A program made the position numbers and the translations under genes. From CAVXDP01 sp964562925 (GTDB lineage Archaea; Thermoproteota; Bathyarchaeia; 40CM-2-53-6; CAVXDP01), in the NCBI GenBank assembly GCA_964562925.1, contig CAZLVF010000002.1:22261-86260 (forward strand): a stretch of 64,000 bases of DNA, written 5' to 3'. The notes beneath the pieces were generated by a model that saw only the letters and a list, made by a program, of their open reading frames with translations, was not told where the DNA came from and ran no database searches. Each line of letters starts with the position of its first letter. Within the stretch, counting starts at the first letter, position 1. Below, one piece after another: positions 33,934 through 42,549 of the stretch.

Positions 33934-34200
33934 TCACAGTTTTTGAAGCTTCTCGTAGAAATCAATGAGCAGTCTGGCTTTTGGATCTTCCTCGTTCAGG
34001 CAGAAGATCTTCATCCCTCTGTCATATCGGTCGAATAGAACGATCCCCTTGTCGATCAAGGAATCCATAACGCGGGCAACAGTGGTGGGGGATACCCCTA
34101 GGAAGTCTGCAAGGCTGGACTGGTTGAAAACTCTGCCTTTATTCGAAAGGAGGTACTCGAGAAGCCTCGACTGCGCCTTTGATCGGAAGAGCTCGCTCAG
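33934..34200 (-). CDS. winged-helix regulator downstream of UMP kinase, start unclear
   Basis: A frame ending in TGA 33934 encodes a clear winged helix: LFRSKAQSRLLEYLLSNKG, NQSSLADFLGVSPTTVARVM, DSLIDKGIVLFDRYDRG. The only possible initiation codon after the in-frame TGA upstream is CTG 34200, which would give 88 residues; a GTG lies nearby in another frame (34210-34208). Either CTG is used, or one base is wrong or has been lost. It follows the UMP kinase stop by 24 bp in the same frame and strand. Confidence 0.6.
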   Translation of the reverse strand: MSELFRSKAQSRLLEYLLSNKGRVFNQSSLADFLGVSPTTVARVMDSLIDKGIVLFDRYDRGMKIFCLNEEDPKARLLIDFYEKLQKL

Positions 34201-34224
34201 CCGCGTAGCGCCTCACTTCTCAGC

Positions 34225-34911
34225 CTAACTAGTTATCTTTGTGCCTACATGTTCGCCTCTTAGGACTTTTAGAATGTTCTCAGGCTCTTCTCCAGAGACT
34301 ATCCAAGTTGGGATATGTGACCTCTCAATTATCATAACCGACAATGGGTCCATCAGTTCATAGCTCCCAGCGGCGAGCGATTCTCTTGAAGCGAGGCCGA
34401 GAAGCTCTTCAGCAGCGATCTCATCGATCTTTCTAGCCTCTGGATCCCTCTTTGGATCCGCTGTGTAGACTCCTTCAACATCTGTCACATTGACTAGAAC
34501 GGAAGCGCCAATGGTTTCTGCCGCGAGAGCTGCAACAGCATTTGTTGAATGGCCTGGTTGAAGCCCTCCCATTACAACAATCCTTCCGAGTTGAAAGAAG
34601 CGCTTCAACTCTTCAAGGTTTTCAGGTACTTCGGGGTAGGCATCCTCGTCTAATGATGTTATGAGAAGTCTCGCGTTGAGCCTTGCAACTTCAATACCGA
34701 TCTCGTCGCAGAAGGCTTCGTTGGCCCCAAGCCTTCTGGACGCTTCTATGTACTTTCTCGCATTCTTTCCTCCACCGGTGACTATGACGAGACGATTGCC
34801 ATCATTTTGAAGTCTAGAGAACAGTTCTGCGTACGTTCTGATCTTTTCGACATCTAAGTCGGCGGGAAATGAGAATCCACCGAGTTTTATCGCAATCTTC
34901 ACCAGCGGCAC
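34225..34911 (-). CDS. pyrH: UMP kinase, archaeal type
   Basis: 228 residues from GTG 34911. IAIKLGGFSF, VTGGGKNARKYIEA, GGLQPGHSTNAVAALAAE and VTDVEGVYTADPKRDPEA (parts) match the archaeal amino-acid-kinase-fold UMP kinase. It phosphorylates UMP to UDP. Divergent from aRF1 with 79 bp between starts; downstream is a winged-helix gene. Confidence 0.92.
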   Translation of the reverse strand: MPLVKIAIKLGGFSFPADLDVEKIRTYAELFSRLQNDGNRLVIVTGGGKNARKYIEASRRLGANEAFCDEIGIEVARLNARLLITSLDEDAYPEVPENLEELKRFFQLGRIVVMGGLQPGHSTNAVAALAAETIGASVLVNVTDVEGVYTADPKRDPEARKIDEIAAEELLGLASRESLAAGSYELMDPLSVMIIERSHIPTWIVSGEEPENILKVLRGEHVGTKITS

Positions 34912-34990
34912 CTGAAACTTCTATCACTTGGCAGTGAGCTTATATAACTCGCTCTTTCGTTAGCCCATTGCTTCAGGAGAACAACCTCCA

Positions 34991-36244
34991 GTGTCGTCAT
35001 CGGATTCCGTCGTGAGGTTCAAACTTAAACGTACCCTCGACCTCCTCTCATCGAAAGAAGGGCGGGGCACCGAGCTTATTTCACTCTATGTCCCCCCGAA
35101 CAAGAGAATCCATGAGGTTATGAACAACCTCCGCCAAGAGTACGGCACCGCGTCCAACATAAAATCCCGCTCAACTCGAAAGAACGTTCAGGACTCTATC
35201 GAAAGGGTAAGCCAGAGGCTCAAACTCTTCAAAGCTCCCCCTCCCAATGGTTTGGTAATCTTCTGCGGTGCGATTCCTCAGAACGGCCCGGGCAGCGAGC
35301 GGATGGAGATATATGCCCTTGAACCTCCAGAACCGATACACGTCTACTTTTACCGTTGCGACAACAGGTTCCACACAGAACCGCTCCTAGAGATTATGAG
35401 AGAGAAGGACACATACGGCATACTTGTTATCGACTCGAACGACGCGGTTGTGGCAACCCTCCGAGGAAGACGGATGGAGGTTTTGAAAGAGTATCATTCA
35501 GGGCTCGGAGGAAAGCATAAGACAGGAGGCCAATCAGCTAGACGTTTCGAGAGGATCAGGGAACAAGAACTTAACGAATATTTCAAACGTGTCGGAGCTC
35601 ATGTTGATGAAATCTTCGGCCAGATACCTGATCTTCGCGGCTTAATCATAGGGGGTCCGGGTCCTACGAAGTACGATTTCGCTGAGGGAGAGTCCCTCAA
35701 CTACGTTCTGAAAGAGAAGGTTATTGGAATTGTAGATACCTCATACGTAGGAGCGAACGGTGTCGAAGAAGTCGTTGCGAAGAGCCCCGAAATCCTACGC
35801 GGCGTACGCTACAGTGATGAGAAGAGAGCCGTTCAACGTTTCCTCTATGAGATTGGGCATGAGACCGGACTGGGCGTATACGGAGAAACAGAGGTTAGAA
35901 AATACTTGGGCCTTGGAACCGTGGACACTCTCCTACTTTCTGAGAAGGTAAACGTCATTCACGTTGAAACCAAGTGTACCACTTGCGACTATAAAGAGGA
36001 CAAGCTGATGGCTGCCCATGAGCTTATGCAGTACGAACAGAACCTGTCGAACACACGATGCCCAAAATGTTCCAATAATACTTTGATGATTGAAAAGAGA
36101 GAAGACCTCTTGGATGAGTTGGTGGGTCTAGCCGATAAGGCTGGAGCCAGAGTGGAAATGGTCTCGACAGAAACGGAAGAAGGCGTTATGCTCAAAGAGT
36201 CATTTGGCGGAATTGCAGCAGTCCTCAGATATAGGCCGAGCTAG
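34991..36244 (+). CDS. prf1: peptide chain release factor aRF1
   Basis: 417 residues from GTG 34991. Stop-codon recognition elements NIKS (56-59) and YRCDNRF (121-127) and the catalytic GGQ (179-181) are present, as is the C-terminal zinc-like minidomain (CTTCDY ... CPKC). All stop codons are read by this factor in archaea, including the TGA found inside the tyrS gene. Confidence 0.97.
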   Translation: MSSSDSVVRFKLKRTLDLLSSKEGRGTELISLYVPPNKRIHEVMNNLRQEYGTASNIKSRSTRKNVQDSIERVSQRLKLFKAPPPNGLVIFCGAIPQNGPGSERMEIYALEPPEPIHVYFYRCDNRFHTEPLLEIMREKDTYGILVIDSNDAVVATLRGRRMEVLKEYHSGLGGKHKTGGQSARRFERIREQELNEYFKRVGAHVDEIFGQIPDLRGLIIGGPGPTKYDFAEGESLNYVLKEKVIGIVDTSYVGANGVEEVVAKSPEILRGVRYSDEKRAVQRFLYEIGHETGLGVYGETEVRKYLGLGTVDTLLLSEKVNVIHVETKCTTCDYKEDKLMAAHELMQYEQNLSNTRCPKCSNNTLMIEKREDLLDELVGLADKAGARVEMVSTETEEGVMLKESFGGIAAVLRYRPS

Positions 36245-36854
36245 CGATGTGATTCAATGGAGCTGCAGATCAGGTATAGGCAGATTGGAAGGTAAATCGG
36301 AAAGAAATCGACGATCCAGACCTTATCTCAAGCTCTGACTTGGAGTTGACTTGGCACCGTGGTTCCTGTGAGAGCGGCATAGCGCTCGGCTACAAACGTG
36401 AGCAGAATCCTCAAGTTCGGTGCCGTGGACGGCCCGGTCAATAGGATGAGTAGGGCGGTGGCGAGAAGAGTTGATCTGGCTCTACTGGACGCAATTGACG
36501 CCCCGCCGCAACGTGTCACGAACGAAATCATCAACCGAAACATAGCTCTCCGCTAGCCTATCTTCCAAAACGCCTCGTACATTGGTCTTGGAATATTAAG
36601 AGTAGTCCGATCCATCTTTCCCTCGGCCTCATAGTTCTCGACATGCCAATCACCTAACAAAGGAAACGCCACGGTCGATGATCATCTTTCATGTTATGTC
36701 GCCCACAGAATTAGAAAATCTACCTCGTAGAACAAGGCCGCTCCGATGACCTTTCTGAAGCAAAGATCGGATTCGTCTATATCAGTCGCATAGAAAATGT
36801 TCGTGTACTTTTTTTCTCAAAATCCTAAAACCATATTGCAACATCACTGATAAG
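36245..36854. other. intergenic region with one possible small gene
   Basis: 610 bp between aRF1 and the convergent alcohol dehydrogenase. Apart from the frame at 36398-36556 I see nothing supportable. Confidence 0.4.
36398..36556 (+). CDS. possible small protein
   Basis: 52 codons from GTG 36398 (SRILKFGAVDGPVNRMSRAV then two arginines and a leucine-rich helix), ending IINRNIALR. Composition is plausible for a small basic protein, but promoter and ribosome-binding site are not evident. Confidence 0.3.
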   Translation: MSRILKFGAVDGPVNRMSRAVARRVDLALLDAIDAPPQRVTNEIINRNIALR

Positions 36855-37874
36855 TCAAGGCTTCAACAGAACTTTCATCGCCTTCCGACTGAGAACTAGG
36901 TCAAAGGCTTCTTTGAAATCGTTCAGGGAGTGTCTGTGAGTGATTATTGGCTTGACTTTGACCTTGCGGGACGAGATCAGGTCCATGGCTCTTTTGAAGG
37001 TTAGCCAAGTGTAATCGTAGCTTCCTGAGATAGACAGTTCTTTGTAGACTACGTCTAAAGCGTTTATGCTCGCTGGCTCATGATACACACTTATCAGAAC
37101 TATCTGTCCGTCTTTTTTAACGATGCTCAATGCAGAGTTGATCGCTTTAGTGCTGCCAGTCGCCTCTAGAACCACATCAACGCCATTCTCGGTTACAGAA
37201 GAGATCCTCTCTTGCAGGTTCTCATTCTGTACGTTTATGATCTCATCTGCTCCTAGTTCTTTAGCGACCCTTAATCGGTCGTCTCTGGTTCCAACCATTA
37301 TCACCTTCTTGGCGCCGATTGTTCTTGCACACTGCAGAGCCAATAGCCCTATGGGTCCAGGCCCCAAGACGGCAAACGTGTCGCATATTCCTAGATGCAA
37401 TCTTTCGATAGGATGTAGTGCGCTCGCCAGTGGATCGAGCATCGCCCCCTCTTCGAAATCCATGTTATTCGGCAACAGAAGTATGTTTCTTGCTGGAAAA
37501 GAAACGTATTCTGCAAAAGAACCGTTTATATCGAAACCCAGCTCCTTGGAATGCTTACAAATGTGGGAACGACCTGTCCTACAATAGTAACACGCGCCGC
37601 AGCTCACCACGATATGAGCAGAGACTCTGTCTCCAGTTTTCAGGTGTTCAACATCATTTCCAACATCCACTATACTACCTGAAAATTCATGACCAGGAAT
37701 GTACGGAACAGGAAGCTTCACTGGATACATTCCTTTGTACAGGGGTATGTCGGAGCCACATATTCCTGTAGCTTCTACCCTGATCAACACCTCATCGGCT
37801 TTCAGCTTGGGTTTGTCGACTTCGAGGAGATCAAATCCGTATGCATCTTGTCTAACTTTAATCAACGCCTTCAT
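36855..37874 (-). CDS. zinc-dependent medium-chain dehydrogenase
   Basis: 339 residues from ATG 37874 (MKALIKVRQDAYGF); a longer frame to 37973 adds an unlike leader. Catalytic zinc ligands in ATGICGSDIPLY and GHEFSG, structural zinc cysteines CGACYYCRTGRSHIC, and the Rossmann motif LGPGPIGLLALQCA are intact. Family members oxidise polyols, threonine or sugars with NAD(P). Closest in pattern to sorbitol/threonine dehydrogenases; substrate unknown. Confidence 0.9.
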   Translation of the reverse strand: MKALIKVRQDAYGFDLLEVDKPKLKADEVLIRVEATGICGSDIPLYKGMYPVKLPVPYIPGHEFSGSIVDVGNDVEHLKTGDRVSAHIVVSCGACYYCRTGRSHICKHSKELGFDINGSFAEYVSFPARNILLLPNNMDFEEGAMLDPLASALHPIERLHLGICDTFAVLGPGPIGLLALQCARTIGAKKVIMVGTRDDRLRVAKELGADEIINVQNENLQERISSVTENGVDVVLEATGSTKAINSALSIVKKDGQIVLISVYHEPASINALDVVYKELSISGSYDYTWLTFKRAMDLISSRKVKVKPIITHRHSLNDFKEAFDLVLSRKAMKVLLKP

Positions 37875-38364
37875 GGATTGTTCCTTCTTCAGTTCTTGAT
37901 TCAAGATTAGTTTGAGATTAAAAACTGCTCTGGCTCGTGGAGAAAAAAGCGCGAATGGAGGTTTAAGCTTCATGCAGGAGGAATCTGTCTGTATGCAAGA
38001 TCAATGTCGATGCCCTGTCCCGATCTGTACAATCTTGCCACGTAGAATCAAATCACTAGGCCTATGTACGGGCCGATTATCGCAGCCACGGAAGGTAGGA
38101 TCGCCAGTTCTTCACCTATTGCGAACATCAGAGCAGCACAGATCGGAGAAGTGAACTTTGCATATGCCCTTGCCAAAGCTGATGGGCAACGAATTTGAAC
38201 AGATTTTAGATGTTCGCCTGAGCCAATCCATCCATCCAAGCCTGCCAATGATTACGATAGACGATAGCAGTCCTCTCGGAACTGAGCTGGTTCAACCAAA
38301 ACTCAACGAGGTCAGTCAATACTTCTTCAGAACGATAGGTAACAGGATATGTTTGAGGTTAATC
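37875..38364. other. intergenic region
   Basis: 490 bp. A minus-strand frame (38048-38248) ends in a hydrophobic stretch and a plus-strand frame covers the same bases; neither has other support, so no gene is called. Confidence 0.4.
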
Positions 38365-39420
38365 TCAGACATGTTTGTATATGTCAGCGGACGTGTAAGT
38401 GCCAGTTCTCATCTCCTCTCCTATCTGTCGAAGGAGTAGAATCCTTCGATAGGTTGGGGGGTGCGTCGAGAAAGCTGCATTGACGTTTGTCCATGTAGAC
38501 TTGGCTTCTTTCTCCATGGCCAACTGCAGTTCACGTTCATCCAAAACGCCGTCCCGATCGAGGTCGTACTCATGTCGTTTCTCAATTATCGTACCAACTT
38601 CCTGCCTAGCCAACGCTGGATCGGATATGAACAGCGCACGTGCGCCATGTGGTTCTTCTGGCTGTAACGAGAGGCCGTACGCAATCTTTGTCAACGCGCT
38701 CTCTAGGCTTCTAGGTGAACCGGTAAGGTATGCTGAGTAGGCGTCTGAGAAATGCTCTCTCAATCGGCTAAGTTTCATTACTAGAAGCTGAGCGACAAAG
38801 TAAACGACCAGCGCGATTACACCTGCGAGAACTATGTAGCCCCCGCCCCCCTTCCTCTCGTCTCTTCTGCCTACGTATCCGAACCCAAACGCCATCCGAG
38901 CGATGATATACGCGATCAAGGGAATTGCGGAAAGGAAGGTCATGATTATTGAGTCCTTGTGCTTAATATGTCCTAGTTCATGACCGATAACTCCCCCCAC
39001 CTCATCTTGGTTGAGTTGCCTCAAGAGGCCCTCATGGACAGCAAGTGTCATCCTCGAAGTAGAGTTTCCAAAGACGAAGGCGTTAGGAGTTGGACTTGGA
39101 ACCATTGCAAGTCTAGGCATAGGTACGTTGCTTTTTGACGCGAGCTCTCTCACAGTGCTCTCTAGCCATGGGAACGAACCCTCCTCGAGATACTTCAACT
39201 TCATCGAAGCAGATACTATGTAGGGACTTATCGCAAACTGTATAAGCATGAAAATCAACGCCAACACGAAAGCCATCACCAGTGTTGAGGTCGGTGAGAT
39301 GCTCATCTCAGCGGCTGCGCTGAAGAGAATCGAAACTGCGGCGAGAAACGCGACGAAGACGCCGAAGGTTATTATCATCGTCAGCAGTATCGTACTTTTT
39401 AGTTGAGCTATCCCAACCAT
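38365..39420 (-). CDS. htpX: HtpX-like M48 membrane metalloprotease with embedded EF-hand
   Basis: About 351 residues from ATG 39420 (GGCGG upstream); TTG 39441 is an alternative. Counting from 39441: two N-terminal membrane helices (17-78), zinc motif HELGH 154-158, third and fourth helices (163-222), and the Glu ligand in REHFSDAYS (229-237). An insert holds DLDRDGVLDERE at 293-304, a complete EF-hand loop, followed by the usual THPPT. HtpX proteases degrade misfolded membrane proteins. A calcium-binding loop in this place is unusual and could tune activity. Confidence 0.9.
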   Translation of the reverse strand: MVGIAQLKSTILLTMIITFGVFVAFLAAVSILFSAAAEMSISPTSTLVMAFVLALIFMLIQFAISPYIVSASMKLKYLEEGSFPWLESTVRELASKSNVPMPRLAMVPSPTPNAFVFGNSTSRMTLAVHEGLLRQLNQDEVGGVIGHELGHIKHKDSIIMTFLSAIPLIAYIIARMAFGFGYVGRRDERKGGGGYIVLAGVIALVVYFVAQLLVMKLSRLREHFSDAYSAYLTGSPRSLESALTKIAYGLSLQPEEPHGARALFISDPALARQEVGTIIEKRHEYDLDRDGVLDERELQLAMEKEAKSTWTNVNAAFSTHPPTYRRILLLRQIGEEMRTGTYTSADIYKHV

Positions 39421-39604
39421 AGTGGAACCGCCGAAGTTCAAAATTTGGTTTAAGAGTTGAACATAGCCGACGGTATAAACGTGGCGTTGTGGGTGCCATT
39501 GGGAATAGCTAACTGATCGAGACAGGTAAAGCCAAACCTTTTGAAGCTTCTATAAGCCATTTGAACTGGTTCGAGGGAATAGCATTCACAAGGTCGAGAG
39601 CTAC

Positions 39605-40357
39605 TTGGCGGAAATCATAGAACAGATCGAGTGTTCTCATTGCGGGGCTCCGATCTCTGTTCAGCCTGGGGAGATAGTGGCAACCTGCAAGTACTGTGGG
39701 TTCACTGGCGTTATAGAGACAGGCAAAGCCTTTGAATTCGAGCATTCCCTGATCCTGAACAAACTGGAAGCCGGCCAAGCAGCTGAGACCCTGAAAAGTT
39801 GGATGGAGAGGAGCTTCATGGCTCCAAGAGACCTGTCAAGAAACGCGGAGATAAAGGAGACAAGCCTAGTCTATACCCCGTTCTGGATAGTCTCTCTGAG
39901 AGCCTCAAGCCATTACAAAGGAATCTTTGAGAGGATAAGCCCTTCAGTCACAAAAGAGGGACAGATAGAGAACGACTATGCTTGGCTTGTCCTCGCTAGA
40001 AAAGCGTCCTATTTTCCAACCAGTTCATACAAGACTCCGCTCGAAGCGAAGGTTCCCTTCGATTTTACCAAGATTCAGCGAGACGCGAAGGTTCTCAACA
40101 GTGAGATCGAAGCGGGTGAGGCCGTTAGCATCGCAAAAGAAGAGATAGAAAACCTGCACTCTTTCCTGTTAAAGAAAGATGTTGACAGACTGATCGAGTT
40201 CTCAACTAGTTTCGAGATCAAAAGCACGACCTACATCCACGCGCCGATCTGGTCGATCACGTACGAGTACAAGACAACAGAGTACCACGCCTACGTCGAC
40301 GGGGCGACAGGAGAAGTGGTCAAGTGTGATCTCCCAGTCACCGGAGGATATCTCTAA
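39605..40357 (+). CDS. TFIIB-type zinc-ribbon protein of unknown function
   Basis: 250 residues from TTG 39605. The N-terminal zinc ribbon is CSHCG ... CKYCG (10-31). The remainder is alpha/beta with VYTPFWIVSLRASSHYKG and IHAPIWSITYEYKTTEYHAY, two related 'aPhWhhph' segments that suggest an internal duplication. Similar zinc-ribbon proteins occur near SPFH proteins in bacteria (YdjFGHI type); an SPFH gene lies 2.2 kb downstream. Divergent from htpX. Confidence 0.75.
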   Translation: MAEIIEQIECSHCGAPISVQPGEIVATCKYCGFTGVIETGKAFEFEHSLILNKLEAGQAAETLKSWMERSFMAPRDLSRNAEIKETSLVYTPFWIVSLRASSHYKGIFERISPSVTKEGQIENDYAWLVLARKASYFPTSSYKTPLEAKVPFDFTKIQRDAKVLNSEIEAGEAVSIAKEEIENLHSFLLKKDVDRLIEFSTSFEIKSTTYIHAPIWSITYEYKTTEYHAYVDGATGEVVKCDLPVTGGYL

Positions 40358-40499
40358 ACGTTAACAAGAGGCTAAGAAACGCATCTGGTGTGGCGACTCT
40401 GCAAGAATGACGAGGAAAAATAGCGAGAATCTCTGCACTCACCACACTAGTTGCACTCGGGTAAAGGGCGTTCAGCGACTGGCCCCTCAAACAATAAGG

Positions 40500-40550
40500 C
40501 TACTTTTTCTTTTTCTTCTTCTTAGGTGTTCCACACTTACCGCAGGTCAT
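40500..40550 (-). CDS. 16-residue zinc-knuckle polylysine micro-protein
   Basis: ATG 40550 to TAG 40500 encodes MTCGKCGTPKKKKKKK: a CxxC knuckle followed by seven lysines. AGGGGA lies six to seven nt upstream of the ATG and a TATA box (40584-40593) sits ~38 bp upstream, so initiation signals are complete; an in-frame TAG just upstream closes the frame on that side. A role in nucleic-acid or ribosome binding is plausible from charge; not recognised. Confidence 0.55.
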   Translation of the reverse strand: MTCGKCGTPKKKKKKK

Positions 40551-40583
40551 TAGTTTCCCCTACAAGATAATTCAGACCTTCCA

Positions 40584-40593
40584 ATAAATATCT
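40584..40593 (-). promoter_or_regulatory. TATA box of the polylysine micro-gene
   Basis: Minus strand AGATATTTAT, placing the transcript start around 40562 and leaving a ~12-nt leader with AGGGGA. Confidence 0.5.
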
Positions 40594-40859
40594 TTCGTCA
40601 TGATGGAACTCTTTGAAGAGAGCTTGATTGACTGTTTGTCGAGCTGCTAAATGCTATGTACAGCATTCTTGTCCGCTGAACGAGATGTGTAAGTTCGTCA
40701 GCCCTTTCTTCGTACCTGAAAGATTCGCTACCGATTAGAATAGGAAATACAGCATCCAGTACTAATCAGGTTTCATGTCTTTCTCGAATAGGTGGTTGCT
40801 TTCCTATTTGATATGCATTCTGATTAGTCTTAAATCCTCTAACCTACTCTGTAGCATTG

Positions 40860-41357
40860 ATGAAGATGTGGTCCAAGTCATTTGGCGATGGTGTGGGTAG
40901 CGACAGGCTGCATCTCTGCTACAAGATTCACGGCTTCCATCAGGGGTTGCACTGTTATGTGAGTAGGTCACAGGGCTTCGACCAGAATGAAATTACAAAA
41001 TATGCGTGGCTTGCCAATCACTGGGTTTTGGAAGACCTGTTCGTAAGGGTCAAGACATCTCCATGGGATCTGGTAGACTATGACCCGAAATCTTATGAGA
41101 AATTGTTGCGGGGAAGAGGCTGCAGGCCAAAGAGGGTTCATCATATAGTCTACAAAGGTCCGTACTATAGCCTCAGTTGGGGATCGCATATCCTAACCGT
41201 TTCGAGGGAAATCATACCCGGACCTGTGGGTATTGGTTCCAAACGGAGAACCGCTTGGGCTCATGAAAGTAGACAATTTGGCGAGTACTGTTACAGTGCA
41301 AGCGACGGCGCCCTAGGGATCAGAGTCCTAAGATACGCCGTCATGCTACAGACTTGA
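40860..41357 (+). CDS. hypothetical protein
   Basis: 165 residues from ATG 40860 (MKMWSKSFGDGVGSDRLHLC). Rich in Tyr, Trp, His and Gly, without membrane segment or known motif; HHIVYKGPYYSLSWGSHIL and the C-terminal YCYSASDGALGIRVLRYAV suggest a beta-rich globular fold. TTAAATC about 30 bp upstream may be a TATA element. No family recognised. Confidence 0.55.
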   Translation: MKMWSKSFGDGVGSDRLHLCYKIHGFHQGLHCYVSRSQGFDQNEITKYAWLANHWVLEDLFVRVKTSPWDLVDYDPKSYEKLLRGRGCRPKRVHHIVYKGPYYSLSWGSHILTVSREIIPGPVGIGSKRRTAWAHESRQFGEYCYSASDGALGIRVLRYAVMLQT

Positions 41358-41635
41358 CCGCTCCTCCTCTACTATACATTATCATCGAGGTTGCTCTACT
41401 CGGCATCTCAGCAAATAGAATGAATGATAAGAGAACTCTAGCGAGCGTAAGAGAAAGCCTCGTTGAATGGGTCAGGAGTCTTTCCGAGAAAGGGTTTGGT
41501 GCGAGATGGCAAGGAGGTTCTTCTAGAGCCCGAGAGTCTAGAGGGAAGATGTGATCTTGTCTCTTTCGTGTGAATCGCTTCTAGAGCGTTACAGTAGTCG
41601 TTAATCTTAAGTTCAAGTCGAGCTGCCCGAAGTTT

Positions 41636-41830
41636 CTAGGTTTTGGTCTCGTGCGGATCGCGTATTGTGAGCGTATGACTGTATCCGTCCAAGTACTTTT
41701 CGATCTTTTCAAGATATTCTTCTAAGGACTGAGCAGACAAATCGGCTTGCTTTCTAAGGCGGTTTCGCAAGTGGTTTTCAAGGTTGCCTGGAAGCATTAC
41801 GATGCTTGTCCAGCCCAGCTCAGCGAGCAT
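41636..41830 (-). CDS. small helical hypothetical protein
   Basis: 64 residues from ATG 41830. The middle is strongly helical and charged (LENHLRNRLRKQ then SLEEYLEKIEKYLDGY). A TATA-like CTAAATATAG on the minus strand lies ~30-35 bp upstream, which supports expression. No family recognised; helix pattern would allow dimerisation. Confidence 0.5.
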   Translation of the reverse strand: MLAELGWTSIVMLPGNLENHLRNRLRKQADLSAQSLEEYLEKIEKYLDGYSHTLTIRDPHETKT

Positions 41831-42006
41831 TCACTACTCTTTGGTTCAAGACTTCTGTTCTATATTTAGTAAATTCATGGCCACAACCAAAGGTTTTTGC
41901 TGAGGATCTCTTCGCAGAACCAATTCCCGAAGGCTTTAAAGTCTTGGAATGATGCATCTCAAAAGGTAGCCGGCATAATGTGCAGCTTGGCTCTTGGGAT
42001 TAGATC

Positions 42007-42546
42007 TTGAGCGACAAGAGTCCTCTGGAAAAAATTGAGAGCGAGACTAGACTTCTAGAAAAGATCATGCTGTTCGTACCCGGTTTTAAAGGGTACAAAC
42101 AGAAGGAAATGAGGAGAGAAGCGGACAAGCTGATCAGAGATCATTTTGGAAGAATACTGGAAAAGAACAGGAACTATCTCCGAGAGATCTATGGCACCTT
42201 GGTTACAAACCATTTTGACGAAGCCGCCGGAGGTCTCGAGAGGGTCGTTACTAGGCTCGATAGAATTGTAGCTAAAATTGAGCATGCTTCCTACGGTTAC
42301 TCAGGCTTCTTTGATGCTGTGAAGATCTCTGAAGACGACCTGGACAGAATGCTGGGATTCGATGTCAAACTTCTCAACGAATTCAGGAGCATGGGCGACC
42401 TAGTTGAAGCCTTCAAGTTGGAAGTTGACGATCGCAAGTTTGAGAAAGTCCTAGCGCACGGGAATGAACTCTCCAAGATACTTGACCGTTTAGAAGAAAC
42501 CTTTGAACACCGAGTTGATACCATAAGAGGATTGGAGGCAAGATAA
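42007..42546 (+). CDS. helical protein paired with an SPFH protein
   Basis: 179 residues from TTG 42007. FVPGFKGYKQKEMRREADKL near residue 23 is a recurrent segment in bacterial and archaeal proteins encoded beside SPFH or zinc-ribbon proteins. The rest is helical with coiled-coil tendency (LERVVTRLDRIVAKIEHA). It is 3 bp upstream of the SPFH gene, so both form a unit. A membrane-stress role similar to PspA-type systems is possible but not shown. Confidence 0.7.
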   Translation: MSDKSPLEKIESETRLLEKIMLFVPGFKGYKQKEMRREADKLIRDHFGRILEKNRNYLREIYGTLVTNHFDEAAGGLERVVTRLDRIVAKIEHASYGYSGFFDAVKISEDDLDRMLGFDVKLLNEFRSMGDLVEAFKLEVDDRKFEKVLAHGNELSKILDRLEETFEHRVDTIRGLEAR

Positions 42547-42549
42547 GTC

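Noticed and set aside
38048..38248. Minus-strand frame with hydrophobic end between alcohol dehydrogenase and htpX
   Set aside because: A plus-strand frame of equal quality covers the same bases; no promoter, ribosome-binding site or family pattern decides.
41354..41554. 66-residue plus-strand frame after the hypothetical gene
   Set aside because: It overlaps the preceding stop, has no family pattern and a low-complexity Arg/Ser tail; no independent signal.
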